From assembly GCA_963842235.1 (NCBI GenBank), contig CAWJFT010000001.1, positions 1,302,001 to 1,366,000 of the forward strand: a stretch of 64,000 nucleotides of DNA. Direction: 5' to 3'. Made by a program: the position numbers and the translations under genes. This stretch comes from JACDAN01 sp963842235. GTDB lineage: Bacteria; Actinomycetota; Thermoleophilia; Gaiellales; Gaiellaceae. The first letter of the stretch is position 1. Each line of letters opens with the position of its first letter. The notes beneath the pieces were generated by a model. It searched no databases. It saw only the letters and a list, made by a program, of their open reading frames with translations, and had not been told where the DNA came from. Positions 16,641 through 25,542 of this stretch are shown in pieces.

Positions 16641-17200
16641 TGCTCTTGATCGACAACTACGACTCGTTCACGTACAACCTCGCGCACCTTTTCGGCGAGC
16701 TCGGCGCCGAGGTGGTCGTCTACCGGAACGACGCGATCGACGCGGACGAGGCCGAGCGGCTCGCGCCGTCCCACCTGGTCGTCTCGCCGGGCCCGGGACG
16801 CCCCGGAGACGCAGGCGCCACGCCCGAGATCATCCGGCGGCTGGCGCCACGCACTCCTACGCTCGGCGTCTGTCTCGGTCACCAGGCGATCGTCGAGGTC
16901 TTCGGCGGCGAGGTCGGACAGGCGAGAACCCTCGTCCACGGCAAGGCCAGCGTGATCAGCCACGACGGACAGGGGCTCTTCCGCGACCTGCCGGACGACT
17001 TTCTCGCCGGCCGCTACCACTCGCTTGCGGCGACGACGATCCCCGACGACCTGGAGGTCTCGGCGACCTGCGGCGACGGCGAGGTGATGGCCGTCCGCCA
17101 TCGCGAGCTCCGGGTCGACGGGGTGCAGTTCCATCCGGAATCGGTCCTGACTCCCATTGGCCCCGACCTCGCGCGCAACTTCCTGGAGAGGGGATCCTGA
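16640..17200 (+). CDS. trpG: Anthranilate synthase component II (glutamine amidotransferase)
   Basis: The 186-residue class I glutamine amidotransferase has the N-terminal LLIDNYDSFTYNL block, the oxyanion motif SPGPGRPGDAG, the nucleophile in GVCLGHQ and the His/Glu of the triad in VQFHPESVLT. It supplies ammonia to TrpE; the same subunit might also serve aminodeoxychorismate synthase. Its ATG overlaps the trpE TGA (TGATG), and its own TGA overlaps the trpD ATG. Confidence 0.95.
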   Translation: MLLIDNYDSFTYNLAHLFGELGAEVVVYRNDAIDADEAERLAPSHLVVSPGPGRPGDAGATPEIIRRLAPRTPTLGVCLGHQAIVEVFGGEVGQARTLVHGKASVISHDGQGLFRDLPDDFLAGRYHSLAATTIPDDLEVSATCGDGEVMAVRHRELRVDGVQFHPESVLTPIGPDLARNFLERGS

Positions 17201-18201
17201 TGCAGACCACGCTGGCGCGGCTCCTGGACGGGCACGACCTCACGCGCGACGAGGCGCGCGAGGCGATGAACACGATCATGAGCGGCGAGGCGACGCCGGC
17301 GCAGATCGGCGGCTTCCTCGTCGCGCTGAGGCTGAAGGGCGAGACCGCCGACGAGATCGCCGGCTGTGCCGAGGCAATGCGCGAGCACGTTCTCGCGGTG
17401 CACCCGCGGCGGGAGGATCTCGTCGACACGGCTGGGACGGGCGGCGACGGCGGACGCACCTTCAACATCTCGACCGCTGCCGCGCTGGTGGCCGCGGCGG
17501 CCGGTGCCGGCGTCGCGAAGCACGGGAACCGGGCGGTCTCCTCGGCGTCGGGCTCGGCCGACGTCCTCGAGGCGCTCGGCTTCCAGCTGGAGCTGCCGCC
17601 GGAGCGGATCGAGCGGTCGATCGACGAGCTCGGCTTCGGCTTCCTCTTTGCGCCGACGCACCATCCGGCAATGAAGCACGCCGCGCCCGTGCGCAAGGAG
17701 CTCGCGGCGCGGACGGTCTTCAACGTGCTCGGGCCGCTGACGAACCCGGCAGGCGCCCGCGCGCAGGTCGTCGGCGTCTACTCGCCGGACCTCGTGCGGA
17801 CGCTGGCCGAGGTTCTAGCGACCCTCGGCGCACGCCGCGCGTTCGTCGTCCACGGGGCCGGCGGCATCGACGAGCTCTCCCCCGCCGGCTCAAATCTCGT
17901 CTGCGAGGTCGTCGACGGCGGCGTGCGGGAGCGGGAGATCGACCCGCTCGAGCTGGGGATCGCGCGGTGCGCTCCCGAGGAGCTGCGGGGCGGCTCGCCG
18001 GAGGAGAACGCTCAGGCGATCCGCGACGTCTTTGCCGGGGGAGACGGCGGCCGGCGCGACGCGATCCTGCTGAACGCAGCCGGGGCGATCGCCGCAGGCG
18101 GCCACGCCGCCGATCTCCAGGAGGGCCTGGAGATCGCACGTGTGACGGTCGAGTCAGGTGCGGCAGCCGAGCGTCTGGAGGCGCTGATTGCGTTTCGCTG
18201 A
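17200..18201 (+). CDS. trpD: Anthranilate phosphoribosyltransferase
   Basis: The 333-residue protein has the phosphoribosyl pyrophosphate motif DTAGTGGDGGRTFNISTAAA (about residues 75-94), KHGNRAVSS, and the anthranilate-site region HHPAMKHAAPVRKEL followed by FNVLGPLTNPA. It transfers phosphoribose to anthranilate. One-base overlap with trpG and a 14-base overlap with trpCF show tight translational coupling. Confidence 0.95.
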   Translation: MQTTLARLLDGHDLTRDEAREAMNTIMSGEATPAQIGGFLVALRLKGETADEIAGCAEAMREHVLAVHPRREDLVDTAGTGGDGGRTFNISTAAALVAAAAGAGVAKHGNRAVSSASGSADVLEALGFQLELPPERIERSIDELGFGFLFAPTHHPAMKHAAPVRKELAARTVFNVLGPLTNPAGARAQVVGVYSPDLVRTLAEVLATLGARRAFVVHGAGGIDELSPAGSNLVCEVVDGGVREREIDPLELGIARCAPEELRGGSPEENAQAIRDVFAGGDGGRRDAILLNAAGAIAAGGHAADLQEGLEIARVTVESGAAAERLEALIAFR

Positions 18202-19342
18202 CGCACTCCGCGACCCCGGCCTGGGCACGATCGCCGAGGTCAAGCGGCGCTCGCCCTCGGCGGGCGATCTCCGTCCGGACGCCGATCCGGCCGAGCTTGC
18301 CGCGCGCTTCGCGGACGCCGGCGCTGCGGCGGTCTCGATCCTCGTCGACGGGCGCTTCGGGGGCAGCTGGGAGGATCTCCGCGCCGCCCGCGCGACGACC
18401 AACGTGCCGCTTCTGGCCAAGGGTTTCTTCTCGAGCCGCCTGCACCTGCAAGAAGCGCGCGACAACGGGGCCGACGCGGTGCTCTTGCTGCTCCGGGATC
18501 TGGACGACCAGATCACGTTGGAACTCATGCAAACAGCGGCCGAGCTCGGCCTTGATGCCCTAGTCGAGGCACATGACGCGGACGAGCTCGACCGTGCAGT
18601 CACGCTCGGGGCGGATCCGATCGGGATCAACGCGCGCGACCTCTCCACCTTCCGGATCGACCGCCGCGCCCAGCTCGACCTGGTGGGGAAGGCGCCCCGC
18701 GACCGGCTCGTGGTCGCGGAGAGCGGCATCTCCTCGCGCGCCCAGGGTGCCGCGGCCGAGCTCGCGGGCGCCGACGCGATCCTGGTCGGCTCGGCGCTCA
18801 TGCGGGCCGACGACCCGGCGGCCAAGCTCGCCGAGCTGAGCTCCCGGCCGCTGGTTAAGGTCTGCGGGCTCACGCGCGAGGAAGACCTGGCCGTCGCGGC
18901 GGAGGCCGGAGCGGACCTGGCCGGCTTCATCCTGGTCGACGAAAGCCCTCGCGGGACCGACAAGGTTCTCCCCGTCCCCGACACGATGCTCTCGGTCTCC
19001 GTCCACGTCGGCGAGTACCAGGACCATGGCGCGGACCTCGTCCAGCTCTACGAGCGTGAAGACGGCCGTGTGAGAGGCCGCGACGCCGTGCTGCTTCGGG
19101 ACGGCGCGCCCGTGGCGCGCGTCCTCGATCTCCCGTGGGAGGAGGACGATCCCGCCCATCTGGAACGCGCACAGGCCGCCGAGGATCGCGTCGTGCTCGC
19201 CGGCCGCCTCGGCCCGGAGAACGTCCGGCGCGCGATCGACGCCGTTCATCCGTGGGCCGTCGACGCCGCGTCACGGCTCGAGCGCGAGCCGGGGATCAAG
19301 GATCACGCACGCGTGCGCGCCTTCGTGGAGGCGGCTAGATGA
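18188..19342 (+). CDS. trpCF: Indole-3-glycerol phosphate synthase / phosphoribosylanthranilate isomerase fusion
   Basis: Residues 1-225 or so are a TrpC barrel (IAEVKRRSPSAGDL, AKGFFSSRLHLQEA, GINARDLSTF, VVAESGIS). From about residue 226 a TrpF barrel follows (PLVKVCGLTREEDL with its catalytic Cys, ending EPGIKDHARVRAFVEAA with the second catalytic acid region). The TrpC half begins just before its first strand. The N-terminal helix of 40-50 residues that usually precedes IAEVKR in monofunctional TrpC is missing, and the overlap with trpD leaves no room for it. The start is TTG. It catalyses two successive steps of tryptophan synthesis. Confidence 0.92.
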   Translation: MRFADALRDPGLGTIAEVKRRSPSAGDLRPDADPAELAARFADAGAAAVSILVDGRFGGSWEDLRAARATTNVPLLAKGFFSSRLHLQEARDNGADAVLLLLRDLDDQITLELMQTAAELGLDALVEAHDADELDRAVTLGADPIGINARDLSTFRIDRRAQLDLVGKAPRDRLVVAESGISSRAQGAAAELAGADAILVGSALMRADDPAAKLAELSSRPLVKVCGLTREEDLAVAAEAGADLAGFILVDESPRGTDKVLPVPDTMLSVSVHVGEYQDHGADLVQLYEREDGRVRGRDAVLLRDGAPVARVLDLPWEEDDPAHLERAQAAEDRVVLAGRLGPENVRRAIDAVHPWAVDAASRLEREPGIKDHARVRAFVEAAR

Positions 19343-20445
19343 CTGTTGGGCTCTACGGCACCTACGGTGGGCGCTACGTGCCGGAGACGCTGATCCCGGC
19401 GCTGGACGAGCTCGAGGCCGGCTGGAAGGAGGCGCGCGAAGACCCGATCTTCGCAGCCGATCTCGACCATCTCCTCCGCACGTTCGGCGGCCGCCCCACG
19501 CCGCTGACCCTCGCCGAGCGCTTCGCGCCCGGCAAGCGCGTCTATCTCAAGCGCGAGGACCTCCTTCACACCGGCGCGCACAAGCTCAACAACACCCTCG
19601 GCCAGGCCCTCCTCGCCGAGCGGCTCGGCAAGCGCCGGATCGTCGCCGAGACGGGCGCCGGCCAGCACGGGGTCGCGACGGCGACGGTCTGCGCGCGCTT
19701 CGGGTTCGAGTGCGTCGTCTACATGGGCGCCGAGGACATGGAGCGCCAGCGCCCGAACGTCGAGCGAATGTACCTCCTCGGCGCCGAGGTGCGGCCGGTC
19801 GAATTCGGGACGAAGACGCTCAGGGAGGCGACGAGCGAGGCGATCCGCGACTGGATCGCGAACGTCGAGACGACCCACTACCTGATCGGTTCCTGCGTCG
19901 GGCCGCATCCGTATCCAGACATCGTCCGTGAGCTCCAGTCGGTGATCGGACGTGAGGCACGCGCGCAGATCCTGGAAGCGGAAGGCCGGCTGCCCGAGGT
20001 CGCCATCGCCTGTGTTGGCGGCGGCTCGAACGCGATCGGCCTCTTCGCGGGCTTCGTCGACGATCCCGAAGTGCGACTCGTCGGCGTCGAAGCGGACGAG
20101 GCCGCCAGTCTCGGAGACGGGCGGACCGGCGTCCTCCACGGAGCGCGCTCGTCGCTGCTCGCGGACGAGGACGGGCAGATCCTCGACGCGCACTCGATGG
20201 CGGCCGGGCTGGACTACCCCGGCGTCGGCCCCGAGCACGCATTCCTCCGCGACTCGGGCCGCGCCCAGTACGTGAAGGCGACGGACGACGAGGCGCTCGC
20301 CGCCCTGCGGCGGCTGACACAGATGGAAGGGATCCTCCCGGCCCTCGAGCCGTCCCACGCGCTCGCGCGAGTCGACGGCCTCGACGCTGAGCTCATCGTG
20401 GTCTGCCTGTCCGGTCGAGGCGACAAGGATCTCGCGCGTGTTTGA
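19339..20445 (+). CDS. trpB: Tryptophan synthase beta subunit
   Basis: The 368-residue PLP enzyme begins with the GTYGGRYVPETLIPALDEL block. It carries the PLP lysine in HTGAHKLNN (about residue 80), AETGAGQHGVATATVC, GSCVGPHPYPDIVR, the phosphate-binding GGGSNAIG and the C-terminal CLSGRGDKD. It condenses indole and serine. It is a little shorter than the usual 390-400 residues at the N-terminus. It overlaps trpCF (ATGA) and the following acetyltransferase by 8 bases. Confidence 0.96.
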   Translation: MTVGLYGTYGGRYVPETLIPALDELEAGWKEAREDPIFAADLDHLLRTFGGRPTPLTLAERFAPGKRVYLKREDLLHTGAHKLNNTLGQALLAERLGKRRIVAETGAGQHGVATATVCARFGFECVVYMGAEDMERQRPNVERMYLLGAEVRPVEFGTKTLREATSEAIRDWIANVETTHYLIGSCVGPHPYPDIVRELQSVIGREARAQILEAEGRLPEVAIACVGGGSNAIGLFAGFVDDPEVRLVGVEADEAASLGDGRTGVLHGARSSLLADEDGQILDAHSMAAGLDYPGVGPEHAFLRDSGRAQYVKATDDEALAALRRLTQMEGILPALEPSHALARVDGLDAELIVVCLSGRGDKDLARV

Positions 20446-20995
20446 CCTCGCCCTCCGTCGACTGACCTTTCCGGCCGAGGGGATCCGCCGCGACGGGTTG
20501 CTCTACCGGCTTCCGAGGGCGGCCGACATCGACACCGTTGCTCCGGCCTTCGGCGACGAGGCGCTCGCCGGGGAGGCGAACATGCCGCCGTTCAGCGTCG
20601 ACCAGCTGCGCGAGCAATTCGACCAGCTTCCGACCATGCTCGAGCAAGGGCTGCTCCTTCCGCTCGTCATCGCGGATGGCGCGACGGGAGAGATCCAGGG
20701 CGGCTGCGTCATGCACCACTTCGACTGGGAGAAGAGCCAGGTCGAGATCGGCTACTGGCTCTTCGAGCATGCGCGCGGCCGAGGAACGGCGACGAAGGCG
20801 GCGCGCTTCCTCACCGACTACGGCTTCTTGCTCGGCGCAGAACGAATCGAGGCGCGCGTGTTCGTCGGCAACATGGCGTCCGAGCGCGTGCTCGAGCGCG
20901 CCGGTTTCACGCGTGAGGGCATCCTGCGCTCGATGCCTCGGCGCGCCGGTGGACGCGCTGACATGACGGTCTTCTCCCTCCTCCCGGGCGAATGA
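20438..20995 (+). CDS. GNAT-family N-acetyltransferase (RimJ/RimL type) inside the trp operon
   Basis: The 185-residue protein has the GNAT acetyl-CoA fold of RimJ/RimL relatives: EIGYWLFEHARGRGTATKAAR (shown in part; the RGRGTA loop binds CoA), then VFVGNMASERVLERAGFTREG. Its substrate is unknown. The GTG start overlaps trpB by 8 bases and its TGA overlaps the trpA ATG, so translation is coupled to both tryptophan synthase subunits. This is an unusual guest between trpB and trpA. Confidence 0.85.
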   Translation: MFDLALRRLTFPAEGIRRDGLLYRLPRAADIDTVAPAFGDEALAGEANMPPFSVDQLREQFDQLPTMLEQGLLLPLVIADGATGEIQGGCVMHHFDWEKSQVEIGYWLFEHARGRGTATKAARFLTDYGFLLGAERIEARVFVGNMASERVLERAGFTREGILRSMPRRAGGRADMTVFSLLPGE

Positions 20996-21705
20996 AGACT
21001 CTCGTCGTCTACCTCATGGCAGGCCGGCAGACGCCGGAGCTCGCGGAGGCCGCGGTCGATGGCGGCGCCGACATCGTCGAGGTCGGGTTTCCGTTCTCCG
21101 ATCCGCTTGCCGACGGGCCGGTGATCCGGCTCGCCGCAGAGCGGGCGCTCGCGGACGGGATGCGCACGGAGGCGTGCCTCGAGTGTCTCTCGCGCACACG
21201 GGAGCGCGTCGAAGTGCCGCTGGTGCCGATGACCTACGCCGCGCTGCTCGAGGCCTACGGCTACGAGCGCTTCGAGACCGAGGCTCGGGCTGCCGGGGCC
21301 ACCAGCCTGATCGTCGCCGATCTCCCGGTCGACGAGCGGCCCGAGCTGCGACGCATCCAGCTAGTGGCGCCGACGTCGGTGGACGATCGGATCGCCCTCG
21401 CCGCCGAGCGCACCGACGGCTGGCTCTACCTCGTGTCGGTAACGGGAACGACGGGCGCGCGCGAACGCCTCTCCCCCGCGCTCGCCGGGCTGGTCGAGCG
21501 CGCCAGGAGCGTCACCGACGTCCCGCTCTACGCCGGCTTTGGAATCTCGACGCCGGAGCACGCCAAAGCGGCCGTCGAGCTCGCCGACGGGATCGTCGTC
21601 GGTACGCGCGCCGTTGAGGTCGCAGAGGAGGGCCCGGCGGCGCTCCGCAACTACGTCCGCTCGCTCAAATCCGCAATAGGAGAGCCCGCAAGGGCGTTGG
21701 GATAA
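20992..21705 (+). CDS. trpA: Tryptophan synthase alpha subunit
   Basis: The 237-residue TIM barrel has the catalytic Glu and Asp in IVEVGFPFSDPLADGPVI, LVPMTYAALLEAYG, IVADLPVDE and the phosphate loops VTGTTGAR and AGFGIST. It cleaves indole-3-glycerol phosphate and channels indole to TrpB. The N-terminus is short (MKTLVVYLMAG), about 20 residues less than the E. coli enzyme. It is the last trp biosynthetic gene, nine bases before trpS. Confidence 0.95.
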   Translation: MKTLVVYLMAGRQTPELAEAAVDGGADIVEVGFPFSDPLADGPVIRLAAERALADGMRTEACLECLSRTRERVEVPLVPMTYAALLEAYGYERFETEARAAGATSLIVADLPVDERPELRRIQLVAPTSVDDRIALAAERTDGWLYLVSVTGTTGARERLSPALAGLVERARSVTDVPLYAGFGISTPEHAKAAVELADGIVVGTRAVEVAEEGPAALRNYVRSLKSAIGEPARALG

Positions 21706-21714
21706 TCGAGGACG

Positions 21715-22695
21715 ATGAGGGTCTTCTCCGGCATCCAACCCACGGGCTCGAAGCACCTCGGGAACTACATCGGCGCGATCCGCCAGTACGTGGCGACCCA
21801 GGAGCAGGGCGACGCGTTCTTCTGCATCGTCGACCTGCACTCGATCACGACCGCCTACGACCCCGACGATCTGCACGAGTCGACGCTGTCGCTCGCTGCG
21901 CTCCTCTTCGCCAGCGGGCTCGACCCCGAGCGCTCGACAGTCTTCTTGCAGAGCCACGTCACGGCGCATGCCGAGGCAGCTTGGCTGCTCGGCTCGGTCA
22001 CGAGCTTTGGCGAGCTTCGCCGGATGACGCAGTTCAAGGAGAAGTCGGAGCAGCAGGAGTTCGTCTCAGCGGGTCTCTTCACCTACCCGGCGCTCCAGGT
22101 GGGCGACATCGTCCTGTACGAGACCGACATCGTCCCGATCGGCGATGACCAGCGGCAGCACCTCGAGCTGGCGCGCGACGTCGCCCAGCGCTTCAACGCC
22201 CGCTACGGCGAGACGCTCAAGGTGCCGCGCGCCGTCTTCGCGGAGGTCGGGGCCCGCATCATGGATCTGCAGGAGCCCGAGAAGAAGATGTCGACGACCG
22301 GCGGAACTGCGCAGGGCACGGTCCTGGTCCTCGACCCGCCGGACGTCGTGCGGAGGAAGTTCAAGACGGCCGTGACGGACTCCGGCCGTGACGTCCTGCG
22401 CGCGGCCGACAAGCCTGGGATCTCGAACCTCATCGACATCATGTCCGTGGCGACCGGCGAGCCACCGGAGGCGATCGAGTCCCGCTACGACGGGGCCGGC
22501 TACGGGCAGTTCAAGGAGGACGTCGGCGAAGCCGTCGTGGCGCTCTTCGAGCCGATTCAGACGCGCTACGAGGAGCTGCGGGCCAATCCGGAGGAGCTGC
22601 AGCGATTGCTTCGACTCGGCGCCGACAAGGCCCGCGAGGAGTCCGCGCCCACACTCCGGGCGATGTATGAGCGCATGGGGTTTGTCACGCCATAA
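21715..22695 (+). CDS. trpS: Tryptophan-tRNA ligase
   Basis: The 326-residue class I synthetase begins VFSGIQPTGSKHLGNYIGAI, where the HIGH-type signature is KHLGN. It has the second signature KKMSTTGG (about residue 189) and the Trp-specific blocks DLHSITTAYD and PIGDDQRQHLEL. It charges tRNA-Trp. Its place 9 bases after trpA suggests transcription with the trp operon, so the attenuator that senses charged tRNA-Trp may also control the enzyme that charges it. Confidence 0.95.
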   Translation: MRVFSGIQPTGSKHLGNYIGAIRQYVATQEQGDAFFCIVDLHSITTAYDPDDLHESTLSLAALLFASGLDPERSTVFLQSHVTAHAEAAWLLGSVTSFGELRRMTQFKEKSEQQEFVSAGLFTYPALQVGDIVLYETDIVPIGDDQRQHLELARDVAQRFNARYGETLKVPRAVFAEVGARIMDLQEPEKKMSTTGGTAQGTVLVLDPPDVVRRKFKTAVTDSGRDVLRAADKPGISNLIDIMSVATGEPPEAIESRYDGAGYGQFKEDVGEAVVALFEPIQTRYEELRANPEELQRLLRLGADKAREESAPTLRAMYERMGFVTP

Positions 22696-23737
22696 CGCTG
22701 TCCTGGCGGGCGCCGGCATCGCCACGCTCGCGGCCGGTGCGCTCCACTTTCTCGACGCCGAGCCGGTGCTCACGTTCGCCGTCGCAGGCGTCGCGCTTGC
22801 CGGGCTCGCCTGGGTGATCTCGGTCGCCACGGAAGCGGTCGGGGAACGCTTCGGCCCCGCCGTCACCGGAGCGCTTCAATCCACGCTCGGCAACCTGCCG
22901 GAGCTCTTCATCGTCCTCTTCGCGTTGTCCGCCGGGGAGGTGGTCGTCGCCCGGACGTCGATCGTCGGCTCGCTGCTCGCGAACGCGCTGCTCGTGCTCG
23001 GCTTGGCGATCGTCGCCGGGGCACGAGCGGCGCCGGACGGCGTGATGCGCTTCCGGCGGCGCCTTCCGAACGACACGGCAACGCTGCTGATGCTGGCCGT
23101 CTTCATCATCGTGATTCTCGGGCTCTCCAACACGGTCGGCGACCGCGCGAGCCGTCATCAGGTGGCGATCTCCGCGATCGGCGCGGTCTGCCTCCTCGCC
23201 GTCTACGGCACGTGGCTGTGGGCCTACCTCCGCTCGGACGAGCCCGCCGAGCCGGCGCACGAGGGTGGCGCCCGGCCGAGGCTGCCGTTCCGAACCGCCG
23301 TCGCGCTCCTCGCCGGCGCCGGCGTCGCCGCCGCGTTCGTGTCCGACTGGTTCGTGGACGCGCTCGATCCCGCCGTCGACGCGCTCGGGATCTCCAAAGC
23401 GTTCACGGGCCTCGTCATCGTGGGGATCGCGGGCAACGCGGTCGAGAACGTGGTCGGCATCACGCTAGCCGCGAAAGGTCAGAGCGACCTTGCGATCTCG
23501 GTCATCAAGAACTCAGTGGCGCAGATCGCCGTCCTGGTCTTCCCGGCGCTCGTTCTCGCGTCGCTCTTCTTCGAGCACCGGCTGACCTTCGTGCTCGGGC
23601 CGGTCTACATCGGCGCGATCGCGCTCACAGCGTTCGCGATCTGGCAGATCACGGGCGACGGCGAGGCGGTGATGTTCGAGGGCTGGGCGCTCGTCGCGCT
23701 CTACGTCATCGTCGCCGTGCTGGCCTGGTACGAGTAG
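22667..23737 (+). CDS. Calcium/proton antiporter, CaCA superfamily (CAX type)
   Basis: The roughly 356-residue membrane protein has about 11 hydrophobic segments and the two acidic alpha-repeat motifs of CAX exchangers: STLGNLPELFIVLFALSAGE (about residues 72-91) and GIAGNAVENVVGITLAAKG (about 253-271). These Glu-containing helices bind the cation. It would export Ca2+ in exchange for protons. ATG at 22667 overlaps trpS by 29 bases; TTG at 22682 is an alternative. The end overlaps rluB by 32 bases on the opposite strand. Confidence 0.87.
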   Translation: MSAWGLSRHNAVLAGAGIATLAAGALHFLDAEPVLTFAVAGVALAGLAWVISVATEAVGERFGPAVTGALQSTLGNLPELFIVLFALSAGEVVVARTSIVGSLLANALLVLGLAIVAGARAAPDGVMRFRRRLPNDTATLLMLAVFIIVILGLSNTVGDRASRHQVAISAIGAVCLLAVYGTWLWAYLRSDEPAEPAHEGGARPRLPFRTAVALLAGAGVAAAFVSDWFVDALDPAVDALGISKAFTGLVIVGIAGNAVENVVGITLAAKGQSDLAISVIKNSVAQIAVLVFPALVLASLFFEHRLTFVLGPVYIGAIALTAFAIWQITGDGEAVMFEGWALVALYVIVAVLAWYE

Positions 23738-24416
23738 CCGCGGCGAGGCGTTCGACCTCCGAGGGCGTGAGCGCGCGCCACTCGCCGGGCGCGAGTCCTT
23801 TCAGCGTGAGGCTCGCGTAGCGGCTGCGGTGCAGAGCGCGGACCGGATGGCCCACTGCCTCCAGCATCCGCCGCACCTGCCGGTTTCGGCCCTCGTGGAT
23901 CGACAGCTCGATCGCGGACGGGCCGAGGCGGCGCACCTCGGCCGGCGCGGTCATGCCGTCCTCGAGCTTCAGGCCCTGGGCGAGGCGCCGTAGCGTCTCG
24001 TCGGACGGCTCGCCCTCGACCTCGGCCTCGTAGACCTTCTCCACCTCGTACTTCGGGTGCGCGAGCCGGTGCGCCAGGTCTCCGTCATTCGTCAGGAGCA
24101 GCGCGCCGGTCGTGTCGACGTCCAGCCGCCCCACCGGAACGACGCGCACGTCTCGAGGGACCAGCCCGAGGACCGTCGGCCGGCCCTGAGGATCGCTCGC
24201 CGTCGTCACCACCCCCGCCGGTTTGTGCAGCAGGAGATGGGCCAGCGGCTGCGCCGACACCTCGCGCCCGTCGACCTGGACGCGATCGCCGGTCTCGACG
24301 AACGTGTTCAGCTGTCCCGGCTCGCCGTTCACGCTCACCCGGCCTGCCTTGATCAGCTCGTCCGCCTTCCGGCGTGAGGCTACGCCCGAGCGCGCGAGGT
24401 AGGCGTTCAGCCGCAT
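23706..24416 (-). CDS. rluB: Pseudouridine synthase of the RsuA/RluB/RluE/RluF family
   Basis: The 236-residue protein has an N-terminal S4 RNA-binding domain (RLNAYLARSGVASRRKADEL), then the catalytic domain with its Asp in PVGRLDVDTTGALLLTNDG and the GRNRQVRRMLEAVGHPV motif. It isomerises uridine in rRNA, most likely the 23S position modified by RluB. The preceding lgt-scpA-scpB group is often linked to rluB in Gram-positives and is found here 2.3 kb upstream. Confidence 0.9.
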   Translation of the reverse strand: MRLNAYLARSGVASRRKADELIKAGRVSVNGEPGQLNTFVETGDRVQVDGREVSAQPLAHLLLHKPAGVVTTASDPQGRPTVLGLVPRDVRVVPVGRLDVDTTGALLLTNDGDLAHRLAHPKYEVEKVYEAEVEGEPSDETLRRLAQGLKLEDGMTAPAEVRRLGPSAIELSIHEGRNRQVRRMLEAVGHPVRALHRSRYASLTLKGLAPGEWRALTPSEVERLAAATRTRPARRR

Positions 24417-24426
24417 GCGGGTGGTT

Positions 24427-24432
24427 TACCTT
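24427..24432 (+). promoter_or_regulatory. -10 box of the LLM oxidoreductase gene
   Basis: TACCTT lies 6 bases before a GTG at 24439 that begins the conserved reading frame, implying a leaderless mRNA. On the other strand the same TA can serve a weaker TAAACC -10 placed 6 bases from the ATG of rluB (24416), so this may be a third example of a shared divergent -10. Confidence 0.4.
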
Positions 24433-24438
24433 CCCGGC

Positions 24439-25314
24439 GTGCGCGTCGCCTTGATGGTCGAAGGGCAGGAGGGCGTCTCCTGGGACGAGTGGGTCGCCCT
24501 GGCCGAGGCGTGCGAGGAGCACGGGATCGACACGCTGTTCCGCTCCGACCACTACCTGTCGTTGACGGCGCCGCGCGAGCGCGCCGCGACCGACGCGTGG
24601 ACGCTGCTGGGTGCTCTGGCGGGCCGGACGTCGAGGCTGCGCCTGGGGACGCTGGTTTCCCCGGTGACGTTCCGACATCCGGCGGTGCTGGCGAAAGCCG
24701 CCGCGACCGTCGACCACGTTTCGGACGGCCGGGTGGAAGTCGGGATGGGCGCGGGCTGGATGGAGCTCGAGCACGAGACGTTCGGGTTTCCGTTTCCGGA
24801 AACGAGCGAACGGGTGCGGATGCTCGCGGAGCAGATCGAGCGCGTCGACGGGTTCCTCCGTGCGGATCTCCTGACCGTCCAGCAGCCGAGGGCGCCGCTG
24901 ATCGTGGGCGGCGCGGCGTACAGAGGGACGGCCGAACCGGCCGCCCGCTTCGCCGACGAGTACAACACATTCGGGGTCGACGTCCCCGAGGCGGCGCGGC
25001 GCCGCAAACGGCTCGACGAGGCGTGCGAGCGGGTGGGACGCGATCCACGCACTCTGCGCTTCTCGCTGATGACGCCGTTCGTGCTCGACCGCGACCATGC
25101 GCGGCGCTTTGCGGAGCGCTATCCGAGTGTCGGAACTGCCGACCAGTGGTTCGGCGAGCTCGAGCGGCGAGGCCTCGCGGGCGACCTGGTGGCCGGGCTG
25201 CGCGAGTTCGAGGCCGTGGGCGTCGAGCGCGTGATGCTCCAGCACGTCATCCACGAGGACCTCGACATCGTGGCGGCGATCGGGCGCGAGCTCGCGCCGG
25301 CTCTCAGCGGGTGA
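24439..25314 (+). CDS. LLM-class (luciferase-like) probably F420-dependent oxidoreductase
   Basis: The 291-residue TIM-barrel protein has typical blocks: WVALAEACEEHGIDTLFRSD, LGTLVSPVTFRHPAVLAKAA, DHVSDGRVEVGMGAGWMELE and PLIVGG. In actinobacteria such proteins usually use F420 rather than FMN, and the substrate cannot be predicted. GTG at 24439 is chosen because of the -10 box 6 bases upstream; the frame is open 8 codons further up. It converges with a DUF2188 gene. Confidence 0.82.
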   Translation: MRVALMVEGQEGVSWDEWVALAEACEEHGIDTLFRSDHYLSLTAPRERAATDAWTLLGALAGRTSRLRLGTLVSPVTFRHPAVLAKAAATVDHVSDGRVEVGMGAGWMELEHETFGFPFPETSERVRMLAEQIERVDGFLRADLLTVQQPRAPLIVGGAAYRGTAEPAARFADEYNTFGVDVPEAARRRKRLDEACERVGRDPRTLRFSLMTPFVLDRDHARRFAERYPSVGTADQWFGELERRGLAGDLVAGLREFEAVGVERVMLQHVIHEDLDIVAAIGRELAPALSG

Positions 25315-25317
25315 GGA

Positions 25318-25542
25318 TCAGCCGGCCGAGCTCTCCGGATCCCCGCCGTAGCTGTTGCGCTCGCCGATCGTCCCGTCCTGTTTGTGGATGATGTGCTCGG
25401 CCTGGTCGCGCATCGCCTGCTCGCGGCCGGCCGCGGCAGCTTCCTCCTTCGTGTCGTGGGACGACAGAGCCGAGTCCTCACCGGCCCGCTTGTTTTCCCA
25501 GCGGTCTCCTGCCGGGACGGTGTGAATCGCAGGAGCGGCCAT
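25318..25542 (-). CDS. DUF2188 domain protein
   Basis: The 74-residue protein shows the DUF2188 pattern: HTVPAGDRWENKRAGED, SSHDTKEEAAAAGREQA, then IIHKQDGTIGERNSYGGDP. The domain is thought to be a small alpha-beta fold of unknown role, often found as a stand-alone protein. A GGGAGGAT ribosome site precedes the ATG. Confidence 0.8.
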   Translation of the reverse strand: MAAPAIHTVPAGDRWENKRAGEDSALSSHDTKEEAAAAGREQAMRDQAEHIIHKQDGTIGERNSYGGDPESSAG

